Assembly (NCBI RefSeq): GCF_003576525.1
Contig: NZ_QWUA01000011.1
Coordinates: 18,029-82,028, forward strand
Source of the DNA: Rummeliibacillus sp. POC4
GTDB taxonomy: Bacteria > Bacillota > Bacilli > Bacillales_A > Planococcaceae
Length of the DNA: 64,000 bases
Direction: 5' to 3'
Shown: piece by piece, positions 1 to 7,710 of the stretch
Numbering within the stretch: position 1 is the stretch's first letter
Layout of the letters: each line of letters opens with the position of its first letter
Translations under genes and position numbers: made by a program
Notes under the pieces: generated by a model
Told to the model about the DNA's origin: nothing
Databases searched by the model: none
The model's input: the letters and a program-made list of their open reading frames with translations, nothing else

Positions 1-1
1 T

Positions 2-559
2 GATTCATTACTAAGAGCATTTACACAACGTCTGCCAGATAGTTATTTTCTATTTTACTATCCAATTCTTCAAGTGAAAAAGGCACCTGTTGAATTAGGA
101 ATCATTTTACTAACACCAACTGATTGTTATTGTATCCAAGTACTTGAAGAAGAAGTGCAAGCGGTGTTTGTTGGAGACAGTAATAGATTTTGGAAGAAAA
201 AAGTAGGGAAAATCGATAAAAAAGTTCTCAGTCCGCTTATTGGACTAAATCGCATGGAATCCGTTATAAAACAGATTTTCCGTAAGAACGAAATTGACTT
301 ACCTATCCGTAAAGTTGTACTTTCTAGAAATGGTTACATTGACTATCCTGGATCTAGTTTTGGTGTCGAATTTGTTGATAAAAGAAAATACACAGATTGG
401 TTTAGTCATTTGAGTAAAAATCCATCACCGATGAAACTTATGCAGTTTAAAGCTGTTCAATTCTTACTAGATAAGGTGCAAACAACTTCTTACCACAGAT
501 TAGATTCAGATGATGAACCATTGCTTTCACCTGACCATACTGTTGAAAATCATTCATAA
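2..559 (+). CDS. Conserved hypothetical protein, 5'-truncated by the window edge
   Basis: The frame is open from base 2, so the true start lies outside the window; a GTG at 74 is internal to the open frame and has no ribosome binding site. The visible 185 or so residues include a hydrophobic stretch (LGIILLTPTD) and a C-terminal motif rich in basic and aromatic residues (SRNGYIDYPG). It resembles, from memory only, the NERD (nuclease-related) proteins of Bacillales, but no catalytic motif can be confirmed from this fragment. It lies upstream of trmB on the same strand with a 237-bp gap, so it is probably not in one tight operon with it. Function should be treated as unknown. Confidence 0.6.
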   Translation, partial: DSLLRAFTQRLPDSYFLFYYPILQVKKAPVELGIILLTPTDCYCIQVLEEEVQAVFVGDSNRFWKKKVGKIDKKVLSPLIGLNRMESVIKQIFRKNEIDLPIRKVVLSRNGYIDYPGSSFGVEFVDKRKYTDWFSHLSKNPSPMKLMQFKAVQFLLDKVQTTSYHRLDSDDEPLLSPDHTVENHS

Positions 560-796
560 CAGCCTCTATAGATTATTTGCAGATAACCAATTATATCTTA
601 AAAATTATGGATGACAATGTCATTGCACATACTGATAGTGAATATGCTTGAAGCAGAATTTACATTTAATGAAATTATTCAAAGTAAAATTATCAGATTC
701 CTGGAAACTAGCTAGAAAGTCTCCTTGACTAAGATATTATTTTCTTGAATAATTAAATGTTGAGTTGTATGAAAAATATAGAAATGAGGAAATACA

Positions 797-1444
797 TTGA
801 GAGTTCGACACAAACCATGGGCAGCAGATTTTATAAAAGAACATTCTGAAATTATCATTCCTGATCCAGAGCAATATAAAGGAAATTGGCAGAAGCTATT
901 TGGAAATGATAATCCTTTGCATATTGAGGTAGGTTCAGGAAAAGGACAATTTATAACTGGTATGGCATTGCAAAATCCAGAGATCAATTATCTAGGCATA
1001 GAATTATTTGATAGTGTAATTGTGAAAGCTGCAGAAAAAGTGATAGCAGCTGGGACACCAAAAAATGTTCGATTACTTATGGTGAATGGTGCAGATTTAC
1101 TAAAGTATTTTGCCAAAAATGATGTAGATCGTTTATATTTAAACTTTTCTGATCCTTGGCCAAAAACTCGACATGCTAAAAGACGATTAACACATAAGAA
1201 CTTTTTAAAATTATATGAATCAGTGTTAATAGACAATGGAGAAGTACATTTCAAAACAGATAACCGCGGATTATTTGAATTCTCTCTAGTGAGCATGTCA
1301 CACTATGGTATGAAACTTAACTATGTATCTCTTGATTTGCATCAAGAAATGCCAGAAGATAACGTGATGACAGAATATGAAGAAAAATTTTCTTCTAAAG
1401 GGCAACCAATCTATCGTTTAGAAGCTCAATTTCAAACAAAATAA
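797..1444 (+). CDS. trmB: tRNA (guanine-N7-)-methyltransferase TrmB
   Basis: TrmB makes 7-methylguanosine at position 46 of the tRNA variable loop, using S-adenosylmethionine. The 215-residue length is normal for the family. The SAM-binding glycine motif [10 protein letters not shown] is at about residues 43-52, and the family signature [17 protein letters not shown] is at 115-131, with the C-terminal TEYEEKF at 192-198. The start is a TTG with a GAGGA sequence 6 bases upstream. The gene is followed by a strong terminator and by a convergent small gene. Position next to ytnP matches B. subtilis synteny. Identification is firm. Confidence 0.96.
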   Translation: MRVRHKPWAADFIKEHSEIIIPDPEQYKGNWQKLFGNDNPLHIEVGSGKGQFITGMALQNPEINYLGIELFDSVIVKAAEKVIAAGTPKNVRLLMVNGADLLKYFAKNDVDRLYLNFSDPWPKTRHAKRRLTHKNFLKLYESVLIDNGEVHFKTDNRGLFEFSLVSMSHYGMKLNYVSLDLHQEMPEDNVMTEYEEKFSSKGQPIYRLEAQFQTK

Positions 1445-1485
1445 GTTTCTGAATAACGACTATGATTGATAGCGTAAATACCATT

Positions 1486-1530
1486 AAGAGGTGTCTTAAA
1501 TTGTACAAACATTTAAGACACCTCTTTTTT
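1486..1530 (+). terminator. Rho-independent terminator of trmB
   Basis: A perfect 15-bp inverted repeat, AAGAGGTGTCTTAAA and its complement, has an 11-base loop and ends in a T run. The 3' end of the convergent small gene overlaps its T run, so the hairpin may serve both strands. Confidence 0.9.
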
Positions 1531-1705
1531 ACTTCATATGTATTTGAGATTGAAGTATTATTTCTTTTTCTAATTGGTGTAATTGTATACACAGTTCTTT
1601 TTGCAAGGCTTTTGATGAAAAGTCTTCCGTATTGATTTTTTCGATTTTTGTCAATAATTCTAGGTAGTGCTCACATATCATTTCAAAATCAGTGTGAATT
1701 TCCAT
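1529..1705 (-). CDS. Small hypothetical protein, 58 residues
   Basis: A short open frame starts at ATG 1705 after an AAGGGGGA ribosome binding site; the longer upstream start has none. The product is charged and helical in character (MEIHTDFEMICEHYLELL), with many Glu, Lys and Leu residues, and no membrane segment. Its position between trmB and ytnP is where B. subtilis carries ytzH, but the sequence is shorter and I do not recognise it as YtzH. A Spo0E-like phosphatase was considered because of size, yet the SxxLD motif is absent. The good ribosome binding site supports a real gene; the function is unknown. Confidence 0.55.
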   Translation of the reverse strand: MEIHTDFEMICEHYLELLTKIEKINTEDFSSKALQKELCIQLHQLEKEIILQSQIHMK

Positions 1706-1923
1706 AAAGCATCCCCCTTTTTTCATGAAAAAGCTTTTGGTATTGAACCTTTATAACTATATTTTACAGAAATAATAGATATAATTATCTATTTTATTAT
1801 ATTATAGAAAATTTTGTCTAATTTTAAAGTAAATAGTACAAGTATTTTATAACATGTTACAATTATATGAAGCATCTCGCATTACTAGCGATGAGTGAAA
1901 ATACACAAAGGGGGATTCATAGT

Positions 1924-2787
1924 ATGGATACATTTCAATTCCATGATATGAAGTTAACTTGGTTAAATGGAGGAGTTACTTATTTAGATGGAGGGGCTAT
2001 GTTTGGAGTTGTGCCAAAGCCGTTATGGTCACGGAAATATCCAGGAAATGAAAATAACCAAATCGAATTGCGAACAGACCCAATATTAATAGAATACCAG
2101 GGAAAAAATTTGTTAATCGATTCTGGGGTAGGAAATGGGAAATTTACAGAAAAGCAACTGCGTAATTATGGTGTAAAAGAACAATCAAAGATTGATATAA
2201 GTTTACAAGAACTAGGGTTATCAACGGATGATATTGATTATGTATTAATGACACATCTACATTTCGACCATGCATGTGGATTAACAAAATGGCAAGATAA
2301 TAAGTTAATCCCTACATTTGCAAATGCTTCTATATTCGTTTCTCAAATAGAGTGGGATGAGATGCGTGAACCGAATATTCGTTCAGCCAACACATATTGG
2401 GCTGAAAATTGGAAGCCAATCGTTGATCAAGTTGTACCATTCGAGGGGCAATTAGAAGTTTTACCAGGTATTTTGATGGTTCATACAGGTGGACATAGTG
2501 ATGGGCATTGTATTATCCGTTTAGCGCAAAAAGGTGAAACAATCATACACATGGCGGACATTATGCCAACTCACGCACATCAAAATCCTTTATGGGTAAT
2601 GGCCTATGATGACTATCCTATGAATTCTGTCTTTGCAAAAGAAAAATTAGTAAAAGAAATCTTAGAAAACGGTTATTGGGTTAGTTTCTATCATGATGCT
2701 TACAAACGCTTGATCAAATGGGATGCTGCTGGAAAGAATATAATTGATGAACTACCACGAATAAGAGAATCGCATACAGCGAAATAG
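1924..2787 (+). CDS. ytnP: YtnP-like metallo-beta-lactamase-fold lactonase
   Basis: A 287-residue metallo-beta-lactamase-fold hydrolase of the N-acyl homoserine lactonase group. The metal-binding motif HLHFDH is at about residues 111-116, and further ligands are likely in HTGGHSDGH and HMADI. YtnP in B. subtilis is a quorum-quenching lactonase (established knowledge); the same substrate here is inferred from family and synteny beside trmB. I chose ATG 1924, which follows AAGGGGG, rather than the upstream ATG at 1867, which has no ribosome binding site. The length is close to the usual 280 residues. A possible promoter (TTGTCT, 17 bases, TACAAG) lies upstream. Confidence 0.85.
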   Translation: MDTFQFHDMKLTWLNGGVTYLDGGAMFGVVPKPLWSRKYPGNENNQIELRTDPILIEYQGKNLLIDSGVGNGKFTEKQLRNYGVKEQSKIDISLQELGLSTDDIDYVLMTHLHFDHACGLTKWQDNKLIPTFANASIFVSQIEWDEMREPNIRSANTYWAENWKPIVDQVVPFEGQLEVLPGILMVHTGGHSDGHCIIRLAQKGETIIHMADIMPTHAHQNPLWVMAYDDYPMNSVFAKEKLVKEILENGYWVSFYHDAYKRLIKWDAAGKNIIDELPRIRESHTAK

Positions 2788-2818
2788 CTATACTAAAAGT
2801 AAGTTTTATATGAAAACA

Positions 2819-2858
2819 AAAAGTACAATTCAAATTTGTTTTGAATTGTACTTTTTTA
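2819..2858 (+). terminator. Terminator between ytnP and ytzB
   Basis: A 16-bp perfect stem built on AAAAGTACAATTCAAA with a 5-base loop is followed by T residues. The flanking A and T tracts let it work for both convergent genes. Confidence 0.85.
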
Positions 2859-2901
2859 CTTTTGGGAAAGTCCCATTACATTATTTATAATAATTACTTT
2901 T

Positions 2902-3216
2902 TTATACTCTTACCAAATCAACAACAGAACCTGTTCTTGCATCTGCAGCAAATTCAAAATTGACAGCTTCTCCATCTTCAACTCGAGAGATTCCGCCTTT
3001 ATATACTGGAATTTCAATACTTTCCTTGTGGAATAACTGAGGCTCCATGAAAATCCATGATCCATCTATTGGCCCCTGAGTTTTAAACGCATCTTTAATA
3101 TCATCTAAAACTGAATTAGCATTTTTGTATGGACTTACTTTTTCACTGGCTTCTTTAATAACATATGCAGTAGCAATTCCTGTCGCAATTCCTAGCAAGA
3201 AATCCTGTAATTTCAT
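2902..3216 (-). CDS. ytzB: YtzB-like PepSY-domain small membrane-anchored protein
   Basis: The product has 104 residues, the same length as B. subtilis YtzB as I remember it. It begins with a short hydrophobic, glycine-rich segment (LLGIATGIATAYVI) that could anchor it to the membrane, followed by a soluble domain ending in FAADARTGSVVDLVRV, which looks like the last strands of a PepSY domain. AAGGAGG lies 8 bases before the ATG. Position between ytnP and ytoP matches B. subtilis. PepSY domains are thought to inhibit or regulate extracellular peptidases, but no function is established for this protein. Confidence 0.75.
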   Translation of the reverse strand: MKLQDFLLGIATGIATAYVIKEASEKVSPYKNANSVLDDIKDAFKTQGPIDGSWIFMEPQLFHKESIEIPVYKGGISRVEDGEAVNFEFAADARTGSVVDLVRV

Positions 3217-3394
3217 TTGATACGCCTCCTTTTGTATATGCCATTAGTTTAACATAACTGTTCAATGTGTGAAAATTAGATGAATGAAAAGTCCTTATTT
3301 TTGTAAAAAACTTCGAATTTCGAAATAGAATGAGTAGAATTTTCTTTTTATTTTGTCTACAATAGAAATGAATGCTCTAAGGGAGGCTTTTATA

Positions 3395-4465
3395 GTGAAA
3401 CAAGATATGCTTGAAATGTTTAAAACACTTACAGAATTACCAGGTGCTCCAGGAAATGAGCATGCAGTTCGAGCTTATATGCGCCAAGAATTATCAAAGT
3501 ATGCTGATGAAATTGTCCAAGACAATTTAGGGGGAATCTTTGGACTTAAAAAAGGCGATGAAAATGGTCCGCGTATTTTAGTTGCAGGTCATATGGATGA
3601 AGTAGCATTTATGGTCACTCAAATTACAGATAAGGGTATGATTCGTTTCCAAACTCTTGGTGGTTGGTGGAACCAAGTAATGCTAGCACAAAGAGTGGAA
3701 GTATATACATCAAATGGTCCAATTCCAGGTGTAATCTCTTCTGTTCCCAAACATTTGCTAACACCAGAAATGCAGTCAAAACCAATGGAAATTAGTAATA
3801 TGTTGATTGATATTGGTGCTGATGATAAGGAAGATGCAATTAAATTAGGTGTACGTCCAGGTCAATCAATCATCCCTGTATGTCCGTTTACGCCAATGGC
3901 AAATCCTAAGAAGATTATGGCAAAAGCATGGGATAACCGATATGGCTGTGGTTTAGCCATCGAATTATTAAAAGAACTAAAAGACGAAAAATTACCAAAT
4001 ACATTGTACTCAGGTGCAAATGTGATGGAAGAAGTTGGTTTAAGGGGAGCAAAGGTTTCTGCTAATCTGATCAAACCAGACTTATTCTTTGCATTAGATG
4101 CAAGTCCTGCAAATGATGTGTCAGGGGATAAGAACCAATTTGGTCAACTAGGTAAAGGGCCATTACTTCGAATTTATGACCGTACGATGGTTACTCATAA
4201 AGGAATGCGTGAATATGTATTAGATACTGCTGAATCTAATAATATCCCATATCAATTCTTCGTTTCACCTGGTGGTACAGATGCAGGTAGTGTCCACGTT
4301 TCAAATGAAGGTGTTCCAAGTACAGTAATCGGAATTTGTTCTCGCTATATCCATTCACATGCTTCTGTTATTCATACAGATGATATTGATGCAGCAAAAG
4401 AATTAATCGTAAAACTTGTAAAAAATGCAGACAACTCAACATTAGAAACTATACGCAATAGCTAG
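3395..4465 (+). CDS. ytoP: M42-family aminopeptidase YtoP
   Basis: A cytoplasmic 356-residue M42 (glutamyl aminopeptidase/endoglucanase-like) metallopeptidase that removes N-terminal residues from peptides. Two-metal-site motifs are visible: GHMDEV at about 65-70, AWDNRYG at 178-184 and the catalytic EEVGLRGA at 212-219. The start chosen is GTG 3395, preceded by AGGGAGG with 8 bases of spacing; an upstream in-frame TTG at 3353 lacks a binding site. The gene order ytzB-ytoP is as in B. subtilis. A terminator hairpin follows. Substrate preference cannot be read from the sequence. Confidence 0.9.
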   Translation: MKQDMLEMFKTLTELPGAPGNEHAVRAYMRQELSKYADEIVQDNLGGIFGLKKGDENGPRILVAGHMDEVAFMVTQITDKGMIRFQTLGGWWNQVMLAQRVEVYTSNGPIPGVISSVPKHLLTPEMQSKPMEISNMLIDIGADDKEDAIKLGVRPGQSIIPVCPFTPMANPKKIMAKAWDNRYGCGLAIELLKELKDEKLPNTLYSGANVMEEVGLRGAKVSANLIKPDLFFALDASPANDVSGDKNQFGQLGKGPLLRIYDRTMVTHKGMREYVLDTAESNNIPYQFFVSPGGTDAGSVHVSNEGVPSTVIGICSRYIHSHASVIHTDDIDAAKELIVKLVKNADNSTLETIRNS

Positions 4466-4528
4466 ATATTGGTGATTACACTAAAAAAGCTTAGTAGCTG
4501 GATATAACTAACTATAATTTGTTATAGT

Positions 4529-4566
4529 AAAGGAGATTTCCGATTGGGAGTCTCCTTTAATTTTTT
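4529..4566 (+). terminator. Terminator after ytoP
   Basis: AAAGGAGA and TCTCCTTT flank an inner paired segment (TTTCC/GGGAG with two G-U pairs) and a GATT loop, giving a continuous 13-bp stem, then AATTTTTTG. It overlaps the longest open frame of the next gene and so supports the later start at 4586. Confidence 0.8.
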
Positions 4567-4585
4567 GAAGTTAGGAAGTGTCATG

Positions 4586-5113
4586 ATGAAAGTTGGAATT
4601 GGTACAACAAACAAAGCCAAAGTTGGTGCGGTACTTTCCGTAATGACAAAATATTTTCATGATATATTGACATTTGAACATATTTCGGTAGATTCTGGCG
4701 TTTCTGCGCAACCTATGTCAGCTGAAGAGACTAGAAAAGGGTCTATAAATCGTTCGAGAAATGCATTGGTACAAACAAATGCCAACCTTGCTTTCGGTTT
4801 AGAGGGCGGTGTCACAATGATTGACGATATCATGTATTTATGTAATTGGGGATCTTTAGCTTTAGAAAATGGAAAAGTCTTTACCGCTGCAGGTGCTCAA
4901 ATCCCATTACCTAAAGAAATAGCAGATCAAATATTAGCAGGTCGAGAGTTAGGTCCTGTAATGGATGATTTTATTCATCAACTAGATACACGTCAAAATA
5001 GTGGCGCTATTGGTATTCTGACTGATGGAATGATCGATAGAAAAGAAATGTTTGAACATATATTACAACAATTGGTTGGCCAATATTTCTTTTATCAAAA
5101 ATACTCGAAATAG
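4586..5113 (+). CDS. DUF84 / YjjX-type inosine-xanthosine triphosphatase
   Basis: A 175-residue member of the DUF84 (YjjX, inosine/xanthosine triphosphatase) family, which hydrolyses non-canonical purine nucleotides. Recognisable features are the N-terminal nucleotide-binding pattern GTTNKAKVGAV, the segment SGVSAQPMSAEETRKGS, and FGLEGGV in the middle of the protein. ATG 4586 has AGGAAG 7 bases upstream; a second ATG is 3 bases earlier. The open frame extends further upstream but would run through the preceding terminator. Enzyme activity is inferred from the family; DUF84 members of Bacillales have not been well tested. Confidence 0.8.
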   Translation: MKVGIGTTNKAKVGAVLSVMTKYFHDILTFEHISVDSGVSAQPMSAEETRKGSINRSRNALVQTNANLAFGLEGGVTMIDDIMYLCNWGSLALENGKVFTAAGAQIPLPKEIADQILAGRELGPVMDDFIHQLDTRQNSGAIGILTDGMIDRKEMFEHILQQLVGQYFFYQKYSK

Positions 5114-5130
5114 CAAGAAATGCGCGATAG

Positions 5131-5159
5131 TTGCATAGGAAAATCTCCCATTTTACAAT
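5131..5159 (+). promoter_or_regulatory. Sigma-A promoter of the lipoprotein-ytpPQR operon
   Basis: TTGCAT and TACAAT separated by exactly 17 bases, 34 bases upstream of the lipoprotein start. Confidence 0.75.
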
Positions 5160-5193
5160 AAAGATAGTATAAGTACGAATGGAGGAATTACAT

Positions 5194-5715
5194 ATGTTCC
5201 GTCAATGTACCAAACTATTTGTATCAACGCTTTTTATATTGAATATTGCAGGATGTGGTAATTCAGTGGATTCCCAAATATCGCAAGGACTTTCAGATGC
5301 AGACACAATTTTCAATGCGAAACCCAAAAGTAGTACGGCATCAACTGAACATTTACAATTTTATCTACCACAAGGTTATAAAGTTAAAAATTCTTCCGAT
5401 GAAACGAATGTAATTTTATCGAAAGGTAAAAGAACTTATTCTATTTTTTATAATCCAGATGAATCAAAGAAAAGCCAACACTTCTATAAAGCATTGCAAT
5501 CGAGCGAAAAAGAAGAAATTGTTAAAGAAAAGACTTATGAAAAAAATGGCCGTTTTGGCTTTGCGACTGTTTTGAAAAAAGATAAAGAATCTTACGAAGT
5601 CATTGCAAGCACAGGTGGAGTTAAAGTTACAGGAAATGTAGAGACAGAGGATATGAATAATATAATTCCTGAATTAATGACTATTGCAAACTCCGTACAA
5701 CTAAAAAAAAAGTGA
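5194..5715 (+). CDS. Small lipoprotein, unknown function
   Basis: A 173-residue predicted lipoprotein. The signal peptide has basic residues, then a hydrophobic core (FVSTLFILN) and a lipobox IAGC with Cys 21 as the lipidated residue, so the mature protein should be tethered to the outer face of the membrane. The rest is soluble and lysine-rich, with no motif I recognise. ATG 5194 follows GGAGG; the frame extends a few codons upstream without support. It is the first gene of an operon with ytpP, ytpQ and ytpR, starting 10 bases before ytpP. No function can be assigned. Confidence 0.85.
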   Translation: MFRQCTKLFVSTLFILNIAGCGNSVDSQISQGLSDADTIFNAKPKSSTASTEHLQFYLPQGYKVKNSSDETNVILSKGKRTYSIFYNPDESKKSQHFYKALQSSEKEEIVKEKTYEKNGRFGFATVLKKDKESYEVIASTGGVKVTGNVETEDMNNIIPELMTIANSVQLKKK

Positions 5716-5725
5716 GGTCTTAAAG

Positions 5726-6037
5726 ATGGAAAAATTACAATCAGTCGAACAATATAATTCTTTAAAAGAACAAGGAAAACACGTTTTCGTATTTGAAGCT
5801 GGATGGTGTAAAGACTGTCGTTTTATCGAGCCATTTATGCCTGCAGTTGAAGAAAAATTCAGCGATTTTTCTTTCATCTCTGTTGACCGAGATGAATTTA
5901 TCGATTTATGTGGAGAAGAAAATGTATTTGGTATTCCAAGTTTTATCGCTTATAACAATGGTAAAGAAACAGGTAGATTTGTTTCTAAAGACCGTAAAAC
6001 TCAAGAAGAAATCGAAAAATTTATACAAGAACAATAA
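5726..6037 (+). CDS. ytpP: Thioredoxin-like protein YtpP
   Basis: A 103-residue single-domain thioredoxin-fold protein without signal peptide, so cytoplasmic. The redox motif is WCKDC (Cys 28 and Cys 31), differing from the WCGPC of housekeeping thioredoxin, and the cis-proline lies in FGIPSF at about 71. YtpP of B. subtilis belongs to the same group; its partner is not firmly known, and thiol redox exchange is inferred from the motif. A GTGAGG ribosome binding site precedes the ATG, 10 bases after the lipoprotein stop. Synteny with ytpQ and ytpR supports the name. Confidence 0.9.
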   Translation: MEKLQSVEQYNSLKEQGKHVFVFEAGWCKDCRFIEPFMPAVEEKFSDFSFISVDRDEFIDLCGEENVFGIPSFIAYNNGKETGRFVSKDRKTQEEIEKFIQEQ

Positions 6038-6064
6038 GTTATTGTTAATGAGGTGAGTAACCAG

Positions 6065-6880
6065 ATGTCAGCACAGGAGTTAATGAATCTTTTAAAAGAG
6101 CGTCTAGGTGAAGCTCACTTTGAATGGAAGTTAGATTCAAAAACAAATAAGTTACGATTAGAAGATCTTGAATTAGGAAAAGGGATGGACCTTTTTTTAG
6201 GCGATATTCTAACAAAATATGACGAACGAAAAGAAAAAGCAATTGATGAGGTCGTTTATACGATTGAACAAACTTTTGCAGCGATGAAAAAGGAAAAGGA
6301 GCGAGGCTTTCACGATTTAACTAATATTTACCCAGTGATTCGTTCTGGATCTTTTCCTAAAAAAACAAAAGAAGGTCACGCATTTATCACAACAGAGCAT
6401 ACTGCTGAAACAAGAATTTACTATGCACTTGACCTTGGTAATACGTATCGCTTAATCGATGAAGATATGGTGAAAAAGCTTGATGTCCCTGTAGAACGAA
6501 TAAAGGAATCTGCGCGCTTTCAAGTACGTAAATTACCAACTAAAGTTAAAAAGGACGAAGTTGCAGGTAATATCTTTTACTTTTTAAACGAAAATGATGG
6601 ATATGATGCAAGTCGTATTTTAAATGATGCGTTCTTAAAAGAAATGCGTGGTAAAATTGAAGGAGATATGACCATTTCAGTACCTCATCAAGATGTACTG
6701 ATTATCGGTGATATTCGCAATAATACAGGGTATGATGTTTTAGCTCAAATGACCATGCATTTCTTCACAATTGGAACAGTGCCTATTACATCATTGTCCT
6801 TTGTCTATGAAGAAGGTCACTTAGAGCCAATCTTCATCCTAGCGAAAAACAGAGTGAAAAAGGAGCAAGAAAAAAAATGA
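6065..6880 (+). CDS. ytpQ: DUF1444 protein YtpQ
   Basis: A 271-residue cytoplasmic protein of the DUF1444 (YtpQ) family, with no known biochemical activity. It has no membrane segment; conserved-looking blocks are FLNENDGYDASRIL and ISVPHQDVLIIGDIRN. ATG 6065 is placed 9 bases after GAGGTG; an in-frame GTG at 6053 lies inside that same sequence and would lack its own site. Its last 4 bases overlap the ytpR start (ATGA), which implies translational coupling. The thioredoxin-YtpQ-YtpR order is as in B. subtilis. Confidence 0.9.
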   Translation: MSAQELMNLLKERLGEAHFEWKLDSKTNKLRLEDLELGKGMDLFLGDILTKYDERKEKAIDEVVYTIEQTFAAMKKEKERGFHDLTNIYPVIRSGSFPKKTKEGHAFITTEHTAETRIYYALDLGNTYRLIDEDMVKKLDVPVERIKESARFQVRKLPTKVKKDEVAGNIFYFLNENDGYDASRILNDAFLKEMRGKIEGDMTISVPHQDVLIIGDIRNNTGYDVLAQMTMHFFTIGTVPITSLSFVYEEGHLEPIFILAKNRVKKEQEKK

Positions 6881-7485
6881 TCGTATCGTACAACAAAGTG
6901 CATGTAGGTGACGTATTACTAGTCCAACTAGCTACAGAAGCAATTGTCAAAACTGAATTAGAAAGACATGGAGACCTAGTCTTACTAAAAGAAGGAGCAA
7001 CAGGTGAAGTAAAAGGTTTTAACCTTTTTAATGCTAGTCATTATCTCACAATAGAAGAAGTAGGAAATGTGGAAGTGACAAAAGAACTTGTTGCTCAATT
7101 AGAAGACATTATTGCCAAAAGTGGTGCGAACGTAAGTCTTGATGTAGACTTAACACCAAAATTTGTAGTTGGTTTTGTGCAAGAAGTAGCAGAACATCCT
7201 AACGCTGACAAACTACATATCTGTAAAGTGGATGTTGGTGAAGATGAACTATTACAAATTGTATGTGGCGCTCCAAATGTTGCAGAAGGACAACATGTAG
7301 TCGTTGCCAAAGTAGGTGCTGTAATGCCATCTGGAATGGTCATTAAAGAATCTGCATTACGAGGTGTTGATTCATACGGTATGATGTGCTCTGCTCGTGA
7401 ATTAGGTATTCCAAATGCACCACAAGTAAGAGGCATAATGATATTAGACGATGATACAGAAGTAGGTTCAGCATTTAAGTTTTAA
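6877..7485 (+). CDS. ytpR: tRNA-binding domain protein YtpR
   Basis: A 202-residue protein with a N-terminal YtpR-specific domain (about 1-90) and a C-terminal OB-fold tRNA-binding domain (about 95-200) of the type found at the N terminus of PheT. The typical strings VAEHPNADKLHICKVDVG and GMMCSARELGI are present. It is a stand-alone RNA-binding protein; its RNA partner is unknown. The ATG overlaps the ytpQ stop by 4 bases. It is the last gene of the operon, followed by a terminator at 7546. Confidence 0.92.
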   Translation: MIVSYNKVHVGDVLLVQLATEAIVKTELERHGDLVLLKEGATGEVKGFNLFNASHYLTIEEVGNVEVTKELVAQLEDIIAKSGANVSLDVDLTPKFVVGFVQEVAEHPNADKLHICKVDVGEDELLQIVCGAPNVAEGQHVVVAKVGAVMPSGMVIKESALRGVDSYGMMCSARELGIPNAPQVRGIMILDDDTEVGSAFKF

Positions 7486-7545
7486 TCAAATGAACTAGTT
7501 TTGTTCATCGTTGAAATTGAATCGATTAAAAATAAATACTTACAG

Positions 7546-7585
7546 AAAAGTACCTTACTCAAAATATTGGGCAAGGTACTTTTTA
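7546..7585 (+). terminator. Terminator of the ytpPQR operon
   Basis: AAAAGTACCTT pairs with AAGGTACTTTT around a 16-base interior that can form a short extension of the stem; the 3' arm runs into T residues. Confidence 0.8.
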
Positions 7586-7646
7586 TTATTTCTTAAAAAG
7601 AAATCTATAAGAAATATAAGTATATATAATAGAATCATTTCAAACG

Positions 7647-7676
7647 TTGCAATAATGCGTTTTTTATTGATAAAAT
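7647..7676 (+). promoter_or_regulatory. Promoter of sftA
   Basis: TTGCAA, 18 bases, then TAAAAT preceded by TGA (extended -10), 34 bases before the sftA start. Confidence 0.6.
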
Positions 7677-7710
7677 GAAGGCAATGATTTAGAAAAGAGT
7701 GGTGCAAAAA

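Noticed and set aside
560..796. Possible remnant of a gene between the truncated gene and trmB
   Set aside because: No frame longer than about 15 codons with recognisable content; it appears to be plain intergenic sequence.
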